This document shows, piece by piece, positions 1 to 11,578 of a DNA stretch of 64,000 bases (position 1 is the stretch's first letter; each line of letters begins with the position of its first letter). The DNA comes from Hordeum vulgare subsp. vulgare (Eukaryota; Streptophyta; Magnoliopsida; Poales; Poaceae). Below the pieces are notes generated by a model, which ran no database searches, had not been told where the DNA came from, and saw only the letters and a program-made list of their open reading frames with translations. Made by a program: the position numbers and the translations under genes. The stretch is taken from the NCBI RefSeq assembly GCF_904849725.1, contig NC_058522.1, positions 232,661,084 through 232,725,083 on the forward strand, read 5' to 3'.

Positions 1-351
1 TGGCTGCTATGGGTTCCTAGAAAGAACATTTCTTACCTACGTTACAACCACAACGGTGATATTCCAGTTGCTATTTACCCTTCATAAGGACCCTCTTCAT
101 CGAATTCGATCCGACTAAGGTGGGAGAGACAGACACCCGCTAGCCACCTTATGCAACAAGTGCATTTCAGGCGGTGGAACCAGTCTCACGTAAGCGTACG
201 TGTAAAGTCGGTCTGAGCCGCTTCATCCCACAATCCCGCCGAATCAAGATAGTACTAGTAGTTGCAAGAAAATTGACCAAATCTTCGCCCACAACTACTT
301 GTGTTATACTCATGCATAACATCTACGCATAGACCTAGCTCATGATGCCAA
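1..351 (-). mobile_element. Copia element D, untranslated leader and primer-binding site
   Basis: Read on the minus strand, this is the region directly downstream of a 5' LTR. The primer-binding site is the complement of 334-350 and matches the initiator Met-tRNA type used by Angela/BARE-1/WIS elements. The same leader, diverged, recurs at about 27545-27900 (element C) and, on the plus strand, at 37350-37690 (element A). The gag-pol of D would lie to the left of the window. No coding capacity is seen here. Confidence 0.75.
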
Positions 352-1637
352 TGTTGGGGAACGTAGTAATAATTCAAAAATTTCCTGCGTGTCACCAAGA
401 TCAATCTAGGAGATGCTAGAAAGGAGTAGGAGGGAGAGCATCTTCATACCTTTGAAGATCGCTAAGCGGAAGGGTTGCAAAGAAGGCGGTTGATGGAGTC
501 GTACTCGCGGTGATTAAAATCGCAGAAGATCTGATCTAAGCACCAAAGGAACGTCGCCTCTGTGTTCAACACGCGTGTAGCCCGGTGACGTCTCCTCCTT
601 ATTGATCCAGTAAGGGGAGAGGAGAAGTTGAGGGAGAGCTCCGGAAACACGACGGTGTGGTGGCGGTGGAGCTATGTGGTTCTCCGGCACGGCTTCGCCA
701 AGCACTACGGAGGAGGAAGAAGAAAGGAGGCAGGGATGCGCCAAGGGGCGGAGTATTCAGGTGTGCAGCCCTCCAAAAACCGCAGGTATTTATAGGAGGG
801 GACGAGAGGGGGGGCCGGCCACCCTAGATCAATCTAGGGGTGGGGCGGCGGCCAAGGGGGGAGGCTTGCCTCCCAAGTTGGTGGGAGGTGGCCCCCCACG
901 CCCTAGGGTTCCCAGCCCTACTGGACTTTGGGCCTTGGCCAGCCAAACAAGCCCACCTAGGTGGCTGGTTCCCACCTTGGTTCGACCCACATGGCCCTCC
1001 GGGGCTCGTGGCCCATCCCGGTGGGCCTCCGGTACCCCTTCGGTGATCCCGGTACCATACCGATTAATCCCGGAACCTTTCCGGCGACCGGAACTCGACT
1101 TACCATATATAAATATTTACCTCCGGACAATTCCAGAACTCCTCGTGACATCCGGATCTCATACGGGACTACGAACAACCTTTAGTAACCACATATACAA
1201 TTCTCATCACAACTCTAGCATCACTGAACCTTAAGTGTGTAGACCCTACGGGCCCGGGAACCATGCAGACATGACCGACACACCTCTCCGGTCAATAACC
1301 AATAGTGGGATCTGGATACCCATATTGGCTCGTGCATATTCCACGATGATCTCATCGGATGAACCACGATGTCAAGGATTCAATCAATCCCGTATACAAT
1401 TCCCTTTGTCTATCGGCATGTTACTAGCCCGAGATTCAATCGTCGGTATCCCTATACCTTGTTCAATCTCGTTACCGGCAAGTCTCTTTACTCGTTCCGT
1501 AAAACATAATCCCGTGACCAACTCCTTGATCACATTGAGCTCATTATGATGATGTATTACTAAGTGGGCCCTGAGATACCTCTCCGTCACACGGAGTGAC
1601 AAATCCCAATCTCGATTTGTGCCAACCCAACAAACAC
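352..1637 (-). mobile_element. Copia element D, 5' LTR, internal-side portion
   Basis: This is the inner part of an Angela/WIS-like LTR on the minus strand. The LTR terminus (reading TGTTGGGG on plus) starts at 352, right after the primer site. The LTR is cut at 1637 by element C. The LTR start lies at 30883, beyond element C. Positions 926-1637 are repeated at 29727-30438 at a constant offset of 28801 with roughly 5% mismatch by eye, so the split is not a simple insertion. Short open frames here (for example 674-1234 plus) are GC-rich LTR sequence, not genes. Confidence 0.7.
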
Positions 1638-3466
1638 AGTTGGGGAACGTTGCATGGGAAACAAAAAAATCCTACGCACACGAAGACCTATCATGGTGAT
1701 GTCCATCTACGAGTGGAGATTAGATCTACATACCCTTGTAGATCGCTCAGCGGGAAGCGTTAAGAAACGTGGTTGATGTAGTGGAACGTCTTCACGTCCC
1801 TCAAACCGTCCCACGATCCGTCCCACGAACCGTCTCGCGATCCGTCCCACGATCCATTCCGATCTAGCGTCGAATGGATAGCACCTCCACGTTCAGCACA
1901 CGTATAGCTCGACGATGATCTCAGCAGTCTTGATCCAGCAAGCAAGACGGAGAAGTAGATGAGTTCTCCGGCAGCGTGACAGCGCTCCCGTGGTGGTGAT
2001 GATCTACTCGTGCAGGGCTCCGCCCGAGCTATGCAGAAATCCGATCTAGAGGTAAAACTATGTGGAATAGGCTAGAGTTGCACGTGGCAAAGTTGTGTCT
2101 CAAAAATCCCTGAACCACCACTATATATAGGAGGAGGGGAGGGGAAATCCTTGAGGCACAAGGGCCTCAAAGTGCGCCGGCCACCAGGAGGAGGAGGAGG
2201 ACTCCTCCAATTCGGTTTGGGAAGGAGGAGTCCTCCTCTTCCTTCCCACCTCCCTCTTTCCTTTTTTTTCCTTCTTTTCTTTTGGTATTTTCTTATGTGG
2301 CGCCATAGCCCTCTTGGGCTGCCTCCACTAGACCAATAAGGACTTGGTGCGCCACCCTAGGGCCTTGGTCTCACTCCTGGGTGCGTGGGCCCCTCCCAGT
2401 AAACACCCGGAACCCATTCGTCACTCCTGGTACAATGTCGGTAATGCCCGAAACTTTCCGATGACCAAATGAAACCATCCTATATATCAATCTTTGTTTC
2501 CGGACCATTCTGGAAAGCCTTGTGACGTCCGTGATCTCATCCGGGACTCCGAACAACATTCGGTAACCACACATATAACTCAACTATACTAAGACATCAC
2601 CGAACCTTAAGTGTGCAGACCCTACGGGTTCGAGAACTATGTAGACATGACCCGAGACACTCCTCGGTCAATATCCAATAGCGGGACCTAGATACCATAT
2701 TGGATCCTACATATTCTTCAAAGATCTTATCGGTTGAACCTCAGTGCCAAGGATTCATATAATCCCGTATGTGATTCCCTTTGTCCTTCGGTATGTTACT
2801 TGCCCGAGATTCGATCGTCGGTATCCGCATACCTATTTCAATCTCGTTACCGACAAGTCTCTTTACTCGTTCCATAATACGAGATCCCGTGACTTACACT
2901 TAGTCACATTGCTTGCAAGGCTTGTGTGTGATGTTGTATTACCGAGTGGGCCCCAAGATACCTCTCCATCACACGGAGTGACAAATCCCAGTCTTGATCC
3001 ATACTAACTCAACGGACACCTTCGGAGTTACCTGTAGAGCACCTTTATAGTCACCCAGTTACGCTGCGACGTTTGACGCACACAAGGTATTCCTCCGGTG
3101 CCAGTGAGTTATATGATATCATGGTCATAGGAATAAATACTTGACACGCAGAAAACAATAGCAATAAAACGACACGATCAATATGCTACGTTCATAGTTT
3201 GGGTCTAGTCCATCACATGATTCTCCTAATGATGTGATCGGGTTATCAAGTGACAACACTTGCGCATAGTCAGAAAACCATGACTATCCTTGATCAACTA
3301 GCTAGCCAACTAGAGGCTTGCTAGGGACATTGTTTTGTCTATGTATCCACACATGCATCTATGTTTTCATTCAATACAATTATAGCATGGATAATAAACG
3401 ATTATCTTTGTAACAGGAAATATAATAATAACCATTTATCATTGCCTCTAGGGCATATTTCCAACA
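1638..3466 (-). mobile_element. Copia element C (Angela-like), 3' LTR
   Basis: The LTR is about 1829 bp. Its minus-strand start is at 3466 (plus-strand reading ...TTTCCAACA) and its end is at 1638. It matches the LTR at 27901-29725, differing at roughly 8-9% of sites in the first 480 bp compared by eye. A TATA-like CTATATATAG lies at 2121-2130 in minus orientation. The terminal TG has decayed to AG at 1638. The polypurine tract of the element (minus) abuts 3467. No TSD is shared with the other end. Confidence 0.8.
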
Positions 3467-3519
3467 GTCTCCCACTTGCACTAGAGTCAGTAATCTAGTC
3501 CTCACATCGCCATGCGATT

Positions 3520-4588
3520 TTACATTGTAATAAATCTAACACCCATACAGTTCTGGTGTTGATCATGGTTTTCCCGTGGAAGAGGTTTAGTAAATGGGTC
3601 TGCTACATTCAAATCCATGTGCACTTTGCAAATATTCACGTCCTCTCCTTCGACGTAGTCGCGGATGAGGTTGAAGCGTCGTTTGATGTGTCTGGTCTTC
3701 TTATGAAACCCTGGTTCCTTTGCTAGAGCAATGGCACCAGTGTTGTCACAGAATAGAGTTATTGGATTTAGTGTGCTCGGCACAATTCCAAGATCCGTCA
3801 TGAAATGCTTCATCCAGACACCCTCCTTTGCTGCCTCATAGGCAGCCATGTACTCCGCTTCACATGTTGAATCTGCTACAACGCTTTGCTTGGAACTGCA
3901 CCAGCTTCCCGCACCCCATTTAAGAATAAATATGTATCCGGTTTGCGACTTAGAGTCATCCGGATCGATGTCAAAGCTTGCGTCAACGTAACCCATTACG
4001 ACGAGCTCTTCGTCACCTCCATAAACGAGAAACAATTCCTTAGTCCTTTTCGGGTACTTCCGAATATTCTTGACCACCATCCAGTGATCCACTCCTGGAT
4101 TACTCTGAAACTTACCTGTCATACTTATGGCCAAGCTGACGTCCGGTCTAGTGCACAGCATTGCATACATGATAGAACCTATGGCTGAAGCATAGGGGAC
4201 GGAACTCATTTGTTCTCTATCTTCCGCAGTTGCTGGGCACTGGGTCTTACTCAATTTTATACCTTGCAACACTGGCAAGAACCCTTTCTTGGACTGTTCC
4301 ATTTTGAACTTCTTCAAAACTTTATCAAGGTATGTGCTTTGTGAAAGTCCTATCAGGCGTCCCGATCTATCCCTATAGATCTTAATGCCTAGTATGTAAG
4401 CAGCTGCTCCTAGGTCCTTCATACAGAAACTTTTATTCAAGTAATCCTTTGCGCTCTCCAAAAACTCAACGTTGTTTCCAATCAGCAATATGTCATCCAC
4501 ATATAATATTAGAAATGCCACACAGCTCCCACTCACTTTCTTGTAAATACAAGATTCTCCAACCACTTGTATAAACCCAAATGCTTTT
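3520..4588 (-). pseudogene. Element C pol fragment: reverse transcriptase C-terminus and RNase H
   Basis: This is the 3' third of a Ty1/Copia polyprotein on the minus strand, ending at TAA 3520-3522. The reverse transcriptase catalytic YVDDILL motif is present, followed by the RNase H region with DASFD and CEAEYMAA motifs and the usual short tail before the polypurine tract. It aligns throughout with the RT/RNase H frame of element A at 41381-42577. Reading minus, the frame is cut at 4588 by element E inside a lysine-rich stretch. It resumes at 23713, so the polyprotein is split by 19 kb of nested insertion. Confidence 0.85.
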
Positions 4589-5402
4589 TGAAAGGATCGA
4601 TATGGTTGACTAGAGGGGGGTGAATAGGCAACTACCAATTTTTAGCTTTTCTTAACAAATTAGGATTAGCAACGTAAAGGTTCTCTAAAATGACACTAGG
4701 TGGGCAACCTATATGATGCTACTTACAAAGAGTAACGAAGCAAGTAAGAGATACTCTACAATAACAACAAATACAAAGTAAAGGTAAGAGATAACCACAA
4801 GTGGAACCGATAAAGACGAGGATGTGTTACCGAATCCTTCCCTTTGACAGGAAGTACGTCTCCGTTGGAGCGGTGTCGAGGCACAATGCTCCCCAATAAG
4901 CCACTAGGGCCACCGTATTCTCCTCACGCCCTCGCACAATGCAAGGTGTCATGATTCCACTATAGGTGCCCTTGAAGGCGGAGACCGAACCTTTACAAAC
5001 ATGGTTGGGGCAATCTCCACACAATGCTTGGAGGCTCCCAACAAGACCACGGAGCTTCACCACAAAGGAATGTGGCTCCAAGGTGAACTCAACCGTCTAG
5101 GGTGCTCAAACACCCAAGAGTAACAAGATCCGCAAGGGATTAGTAGGGGGAATCAAATATCCTTTGGTGGAAGTGTAGATCAAGGCCTTCTCAAGCAATC
5201 CCTAGAAAATCAACAAGTTTGATTGGCTAGGGAGAGAGATCGGGCGAAAATGAGCTTATGGAGCAACAATGGAGCTTGGAGAGGTTAAAGGTGAGCTCTA
5301 GGAAGAACAAGATACCTTTATATAATAAGGGGCAGATCCACCCGTTACCCACCTACCACATAGAAATACAAGCGGTACTACCGCTCCTGGAGCGGTACTA
5401 CC
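4589..5402. mobile_element. LTR element E, left part (5' portion, begins at TG)
   Basis: E begins with TGAAAGG at 4589 next to the direct repeat CTTTT (4584-4588). The same CTTTT (23713-23717) follows its terminal CA at 23712, so the outer ends belong to one insertion event with a 5-bp TSD. Positions 4661-5402 recur at 22375-23119. I read this as the left LTR cut by element F, with the right LTR beyond it. No protein-coding sequence of E survives, so its superfamily is unknown. Confidence 0.7.
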
Positions 5403-6195
5403 TGTAATGGCCCAGAGTGTAACTTGCCTTATTTGGAACCTTCTTGTATGTGGGTCCATCATGTCAGTGCAATGAGAGATATATCACATGTGGTATTTCA
5501 TGTGCATGTCTTGTTTCCCTTGCATTCATGCATCCATTCATCCATGCCTTCATTGTATTGTTTGTTGCCATTGTGAATCCATGGTGTGGTGTTGATGTGG
5601 ATGTGCTATGTGATGTTGGAAGTTGTATTTGAGGGTGGGGTGCAACTATGTTGGTGAGCAACTAGGTTTCAAAACTTTCTCCCTCTCTATTTATCTCAAG
5701 CTCAAGTTTCACTTGCTCCATCCCTGTTTCAAAAATGTTCATAATTTAGAATGTTTTGTGGTGGATGTGGTGCTGGTATTCTGTGATTTTAGAATTTGTT
5801 TGAGAGGGGCAAATATTCACAAAACAGTGTAATTAATTCAGTTTTGTAAATATTTAAATGCTCCAAAAATTCCTTTTCCATTTTATTTAAATAGGTCATC
5901 ATTCATTATGACCAGGGGCATTCTTGTTTTGTTTTTAGCATGAACAGTGTTGCGTATGTTTTATTTCTTGTCTCTGTTTGTTTTAAAATAGAAAACCCCA
6001 GTGGGTTTTCTTTTTCTTTTCTGGCGCATCCAAGTGGGCTCCCTCTCCTTGGTCGGCCCAACTCTCTTCCTCTCGCGCGGCAGCCTTCCCTGTAGACGTC
6101 GTCTTCCTCCCTCCTCCTTCCGTCATTTTCGTCAGAGAGAGAGGCAAGACAGAGAGCGACGCCGTCTCACGGACGTCGAGATGGCTCCCTCTCCC

Positions 6196-6205
6196 CTCTA
6201 TTTAA
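6196..6205 (+). promoter_or_regulatory. Putative TATA box of the F 5' LTR promoter
   Basis: CTCTATTTAA is embedded in a GC/CT-rich block. It is conserved at 16846-16855 in the 3' LTR, with the same flanks leading to a CCGTGCAGTGG context. Position and composition fit an RNA polymerase II core promoter for the element. A splice-donor-like CAGGTAAG follows about 95 bp downstream in both LTRs. Confidence 0.4.
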
Positions 6206-6867
6206 CCTGGGCATCCGTGCAGTGGTCTAGGGTTCCTCCCTAGCCGCCGCCACTTCTTTCCCCATATTCCTCCTTCCTCTCCCTCTTCGACAGCAGGTAA
6301 GTGACCCCTCCTCCGCCATGGTTGTACCTTGAGGAGCTCCTCGTCGTCGTTGCCGTGCCCCTCCTTCCCCTCCAAGACTTCAGCGAGCATGTGGGACCTC
6401 AAGGGGAGCCGTTCCCGTAGCTAGGAGGTGCAGATCGGGTCTGCTTACCCTAGTTCGACGACGGGCTTCTTCCTCTCTGACGATCTCCTCCGCCTCGTCT
6501 TCTTCCTCTTCTTCCCCGACTTCCTCTCCGGCAGGCTCGGCTTCCTCGTCCAGCGGGTGAGCACGTGCCTTCCTTCCCCTTCCCTATCGCCAGATCGAGT
6601 GTAGGAACCCGTAGCCGCGCCGCCGTTCCTCTCTCTGTCGCCGGCGCCGCCGTGCACGTTGCCGAGTAGCTGTAGGCCTCCTCTCGTCGAGATTAGAGTA
6701 GAAATGGAACCATGGGAGCTCCTTCTCCCTTCCTTCGACAAGCCGTTGCTCAATTTGAAGTAAATCATCGGTAGTGACCTCCCCTGTTCCGGCCACCGTC
6801 GGGTAGCAGTGGATCCAGAGAGGGGTTGCTCAAAAGAGCAGAGTCCCCCTCTCTGTTAACCTTCGAA

Positions 6868-6940
6868 AGCGCAGTGCAGTGGTAGCAGTGTGTTTTACGT
6901 GGCGCGGGTCATGGGTTCGAGTCCCCGCGGCGCCCTTTTT
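6868..6940 (+). other. tRNA-like pol III module 1 in the F 5' LTR
   Basis: A box-B-type motif GGTTCGAGTCC lies at 6914-6924. A GGTAGC-containing box-A-like segment lies about 35 bp upstream, and a T-run follows at 6935-6940. The arrangement resembles the internal promoter of a tRNA gene. I could not fold a full cloverleaf or pair an acceptor stem, so it is tRNA-derived or tRNA-like rather than a functional tRNA. The 3' LTR copy is at about 19039-19110. Confidence 0.4.
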
Positions 6941-7014
6941 GTTTTTTATTTTGGCACAGTAGCAGCAGGGGGATAGTTTACCCTCTTTGTCTCCTCTGTT
7001 CTGTCGAGCAAGGA

Positions 7015-7094
7015 GCAGTAGCAGAGTGGTGATGCTTGTGTGTGGAGTTCAGAAGGGCATGGGTTTGAATCCCCTCTGCCCCCTTTTATTTTTT
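7015..7094 (+). other. tRNA-like pol III module 2 in the F 5' LTR
   Basis: TAGCAGAGTGG (7019-7029) closely fits a tRNA box A. GGTTTGAATCC (7062-7072) is a box B with one change. In the 3' LTR the pair is canonical: TAGCAGAGTGG at 19190-19200 and GGTTCGAATCC at 19233-19243. A T-rich stretch follows in both LTRs. It is probably a captured tRNA or SINE head. No acceptor-stem pairing was found. Confidence 0.4.
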
Positions 7095-7258
7095 TGTGTT
7101 TTCTTCTTGCTGTTCAAGGTATTGTTGTTGCAGCTTGCTTGGGCAGCAAGATTTGGTTGCCAAAATAATTATTCCAGTAGGTTTCATCTATGTTTTAGTT
7201 ACTAGCACTTGATCCTTATGCTTGTGGTTGTGCTAGTGTATGTGTGAGCAAGCTACCA

Positions 7259-7455
7259 TGTATGTGTGTGTGTGTGTGCATGTGTGTGTGTGACTCCCAC
7301 ATGCCCAACGCATGGCATAGCCTTATTGAGCACTTGTGTGCAAGCTTGTAATTGTGTGAGTTAGTGATAGTGATGTGAGTGTACGTATGTGAGTGTATGT
7401 ATGTGAGTGTATGTATGTGAGTGTGTGTATGCTTGAGGATGTGTGTGTGAATGGT
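7259..7455 (+). repeat. TG-rich microsatellite and 12-mer repeat block in the F 5' LTR
   Basis: TGTGTG runs are followed by about four tandem copies of a 12-bp GTGAGTGTATGT-type unit (about 7374-7430). The 3' LTR copy (about 19430-19610) has fewer units, so the block has changed length since insertion. Confidence 0.8.
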
Positions 7456-10400
7456 GATGTGCTATGGCACACATACATGAGGTCAAAACCCTCATGTCAC
7501 CATTGGATTTGTGGGTGTGTGCAAATGCATGTGTAGGTGATGATCTAGTGAGAAGCACATGTGATATAGCACTATTTACCTCTATGTGATTCCATGTATA
7601 TTTTCTTCTTAGCTTTGTGCCCATTTGTTCTATGCAAGTACCTAGGTATTATATATGTTTTTGGGGTAGAATCATCCCAGGAATCCATTGGTGGAATCAG
7701 ATTCCCCTTTGGAACACTTTTTGGGAATGTCATATTTCTGTTTTGTTCAATGTTTAGAGCTTGGTTCCATGTGATGTGATGAGCCCAAGAGGATGATTCC
7801 TTGATGTGGAAGTAGAAGGTGAACCCCTCTACAGCATGGTGGTGTTGTTTCATACTTAGGAGTTTATATGTGCAAGTTGTGCTTAGTCAAATTAGGCATG
7901 TGGCTGAAATTTCAGCTTAGTGAAAATCTGTGATTTTCACTAAGTGTGAGAAAGAGCTGTTATTTTCTTCCCTTGTAGTTGTGCTTGCAAAAGTTCATGT
8001 GTTGGGAATCAGGCCTTGCAATCAACTATAAAGTTGGAGCTTTTGTGTTTGTCTAGCTCTCTATCAATTTTCATTCCATTTGACTTCCTGTAGATATTGT
8101 TTTGGGTGCTGTCAAAATGCTTCAGAGCATAAACAGTTAGTGAGAATCCGAGAATTTCACTAAGTCCGTGAAAACAGATATTTTTGTCCAAGTTAGCAGT
8201 TGTAGATCTTTCTATGTGTAACTCTTTTGTATTATATTTTTGCTCATGCTTGTAGAGATTTTGAATAGCTTTTGCCACATATCTTATTTGGCACATTTGG
8301 GTGGTTGTAGGTGCTTTGCATGTTGCTCTCAAACTGTTATGTTGCTGTTTAGGACATATTGTATAGTTTTGTTGTTTTGATGCTTGTGAGTGCATAGTTG
8401 ATGGTGTGGTGAGTTTCTTTGCACCACCCCATCTATACTTGGTTGTTTGGTGTTTTGGCAACCTGGGAATACCAGAAGTATGCCATTGGAGTGTGTTGGT
8501 GATGGATTTGATCCGTAGAACTCCGTACCTTGTTTCGTAGTTTTCGGTTGATCCGTAGCTCCGTTCATAACGTGCTTTATATGTTTTTGCATCGTTTTCG
8601 CGTGATGCACCTGTTCATGTCATCTTCATGCATGTCAAGATAGCTTAGAGAGAAGTTCTGTCCAGAAGTTTGTAGTTTCTTCTCATGCATGTGCAAGTGA
8701 CTAGAAAAGAGATGCATGTTTATTCTCATCTCATGCATCATGTGTTTGTTGCATCATGTGGTGTTGTTGTTCTTTGGATGCTATTTTTATGTTGGGTAGC
8801 ACCGGGATAGGAGAGCGAGTACGTGGATCCGGAGAGTACGTGCAGGACGAACAAGAGCAGTTCCAAGCTAAAGACATCACAGGCAAGATGACATGACCTT
8901 GATACCATCTCTAGTCTTGTTGTGCCTAGATTCACGTTTCCTTCGTCGTATGCTCGCTGCCTACCACTGAAATAATTGCCTCCTGATATTGCCATGAAAC
9001 CCAAACACTTTCCCCTCCTAGCAAATATTGAATGGCTAAGTAGGGCTCAGCTTCTAATGTTAGCGTTGCTAGTTGCAGGTGCATTTGTCTCATCTGATAA
9101 CATGAGTTTGATATCATTATGTTAAAATATGTTATTTAATTAATGCACCTATATACTTGGTATATGATGGGAGGCCTAGCCTTTTTCCGGGTGTTTTTTT
9201 CGTTATTGCCGCCATACTTTCCGGCAACCAGTGTTTGATTCCCTAACCGATCGCTCCTAACACGTTCGGGGTTGTTATGGGGCCCCCTTGATAAATCGTG
9301 TAGTGTTAAGACTTGTTTGGCAGGACCCAACATTGGTGTTAATTTGCTAATCACTTAATAATAATCTTCATAGGGAATAGCTACCCCGAGGAATTAATCA
9401 ACAACCCGGGCCAGTGCTCCTCATGAGTGTTGGTCCAAACCTGAGCACTGTTCGGAGCCAACTCAAGGCAACTTGAGTGATTTCTATGAGGCCCTCATGC
9501 GTGTAGCTCATCTGTCGTGTCCTGAGACTGAGATACGCGGCTCTTATCGGGGTCGTCGACACGACGGGAGGTCCTGCTAGTCTTGTCTTACCTTAGCGAT
9601 ATATCTTGCGTATAGGATTCCCGGTGAAGCTTTGGTTCTCCCCAGAGTTGAGGTTTTCCTCTAAGTAATCTGACGGGATCACAAGATTCGTGATAGAGGA
9701 TTACTTTGCGGCCCGTGACCGTTTGTGATGGACTAGTTGGAGCACCCCTGCAGGGTTCAATCTTTCGGAAAGCCGTGCCCGCGGTTATGTGGCAACTTGG
9801 AATATTTGTTAACATCCGGTTCTAGATATCTTGAACTTAATCTAATAAAACTACCAAGCGTGTGAGTTACCGTGATTGTCCCCGTCGAAGTCCTCACTTC
9901 AATCAGGAACACGGTGGGGTTATGTTTGACGTAAGTAGGTGTTCAGGATCAGTTAGTGATCAGCTAGTCTTCGACCGCTAGCGTAGACCACCATCTCTAT
10001 AACTTGTTCTACGTAAGTTAGCCACCATAAATGCTTAGGATGATGCAACCTAAACACTGAACCTTCCTTACCTAATAACTTGACTAGTTCTGGCACCGAG
10101 GTCAAAGATTGCTGAGTCCCTGTGGATCACAGATTACTTCAACACCCCCCAATAGGTACAGGTACGCCCGACACAGGTGATCCCGATGGCAAGCAGCTGG
10201 CGTGGCAGTATAATGAGGAGAACAACCGCGTGTACGTGAACTATCCAGAAGACTGAGGCATGGTCATGATCGTGGGCAAGCATGGAGGGTAGCATAGCCT
10301 TTTCTCATGTTATGTAGTCCGTAGCGGAACTACCTTGTCTGAATAAATGTGTGATGTAAACTCTGATATTATCTATGAGATGGCAAACGATTCCCTATTT

Positions 10401-10516
10401 GTCATTCTATTATGTATGTGCTATGTTATCGTGCTTGCGAAACTCTTAGATGCGATTCTTTCCATTTTTGGGGCCTCGTTCCCTAAATCGGAAAGGACCG
10501 CATCTTAGTCGTTACA

Positions 10517-11578
10517 AGTTGGTAATAAGAGCCTTACGACCATAGGAGCCTTTGTGTGATCGTACTTGGCCGAGTCGAGTCTAGTAAAATGTTTCGAGTC
10601 TTAGTTATATGGGAGAGTAGGATTCTTTTTTCTCCTCTTCCATGCTCTGGTGAGGTTCTCGACTTAGGAAATCTTAATTCTACTCCTCTTCTCGCTCAAA
10701 TTTTTGTTAGGATCACACGGGTATTTTTAAATTCTATATGATATCGATGTGATGGAGTTCTGTCTTGGTGCCTCCTGTCTGCCTTGATTTCTTCCGGGGA
10801 GTTGAGCTCTAGGGGATTCTTGTGCACATCGCCATCATTCAGATTTCTAAGTATCTTAGAACGAAGGATGTTCGTAATTGCTTCAATACTAGTAGTGGCA
10901 AGATAACCCCGATGTCCCAAGTACTAGTGCAGATTGTTCGGGAGTACTACCATACTTTGTATCATTGTGATCACGAGGGTCTTTAGTAGATGAAGGTCCG
11001 AGATTCTGGTTATGTGTTGACGGATGTGATACATTGGACGGGTTAGTATAGGAGTTGTGTGATATTACTCCTTGTATCCGTGTACCAGATTGCATGACCA
11101 GATATTTCGGTAATTCATAGGTGGGATATCAAGTAGTGACTTATAGGAAAATCTTCCTACAGATGCATGACGTGAGGTTGGGATTCGACATTCAGTGGGT
11201 ATGTTTGTTCACGGTCGTCTAACAGCGGTTCAAGTTGTGTCTTAAAGAGTCCTTGTAGCTTGCTACGACTCAGGGATACTTCGTAAGTCGTGTGCACTAC
11301 CTTGCACAGGATGGCTACTATAAATTCGAGCCCGTGCGATCTTATCCACGAAGATATCGGATGAAATCTCGATCATATGTTTGTTCCGAGCAGTTCTAGC
11401 TCATACTTGTTTGCAAGTGGTCTTAATCAGAATTTTGACGACAGTCACTTTGAGGAAGCATTCTTACTATTTTGTTCGAGTGCAATTGCTAATATTCTTG
11501 TTCAGATATTCCTGCCTTTTTGATTCAGCTATACCTTCAATATATTCTGTGGGCTAATGTTTTGTCCGTCTTCAGGAT
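10517..11578 (+). mobile_element. Gypsy element F, primer-binding site and untranslated leader
   Basis: A primer-binding-site-like TGGTAATAAGAGCC (10520-10533) lies 3 bp after the 5' LTR and resembles the Met-tRNA type with mismatches. The remaining roughly 1 kb up to the first gag Met codon at 11579 has no convincing reading frame and is the element leader. Confidence 0.6.

Larger units (their letters stand above)
5403..10516 (+). mobile_element. Gypsy element F, 5' LTR (5.1 kb)
   Basis: This is a very long LTR of 5114 bp. It starts TGTAATGG at 5403 and ends ...GTTACA at 10516, just before a primer-binding site. The same sequence restarts at 16052 as the 3' LTR. It holds a GC-rich, CT-rich promoter-like block (about 6050-6760) with a TATA-like CTCTATTTAA at 6196-6205, two tRNA-like modules, and TG-rich repeats. 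Long LTRs of this kind are known from the Erika/Sukkula group of Triticeae; that family assignment is tentative. Confidence 0.85.

Noticed and set aside
674..1234. 186-codon open frame on the plus strand
   Set aside because: It lies inside the GC-rich part of the D LTR, runs antisense to the element, has no domain, and the equivalent stretch recurs at 29736-30350 as LTR sequence.
6868..6940. Functional tRNA gene
   Set aside because: Box motifs are present but no acceptor stem or anticodon arm could be paired, and it sits inside an LTR in two copies. Reported only as tRNA-like.
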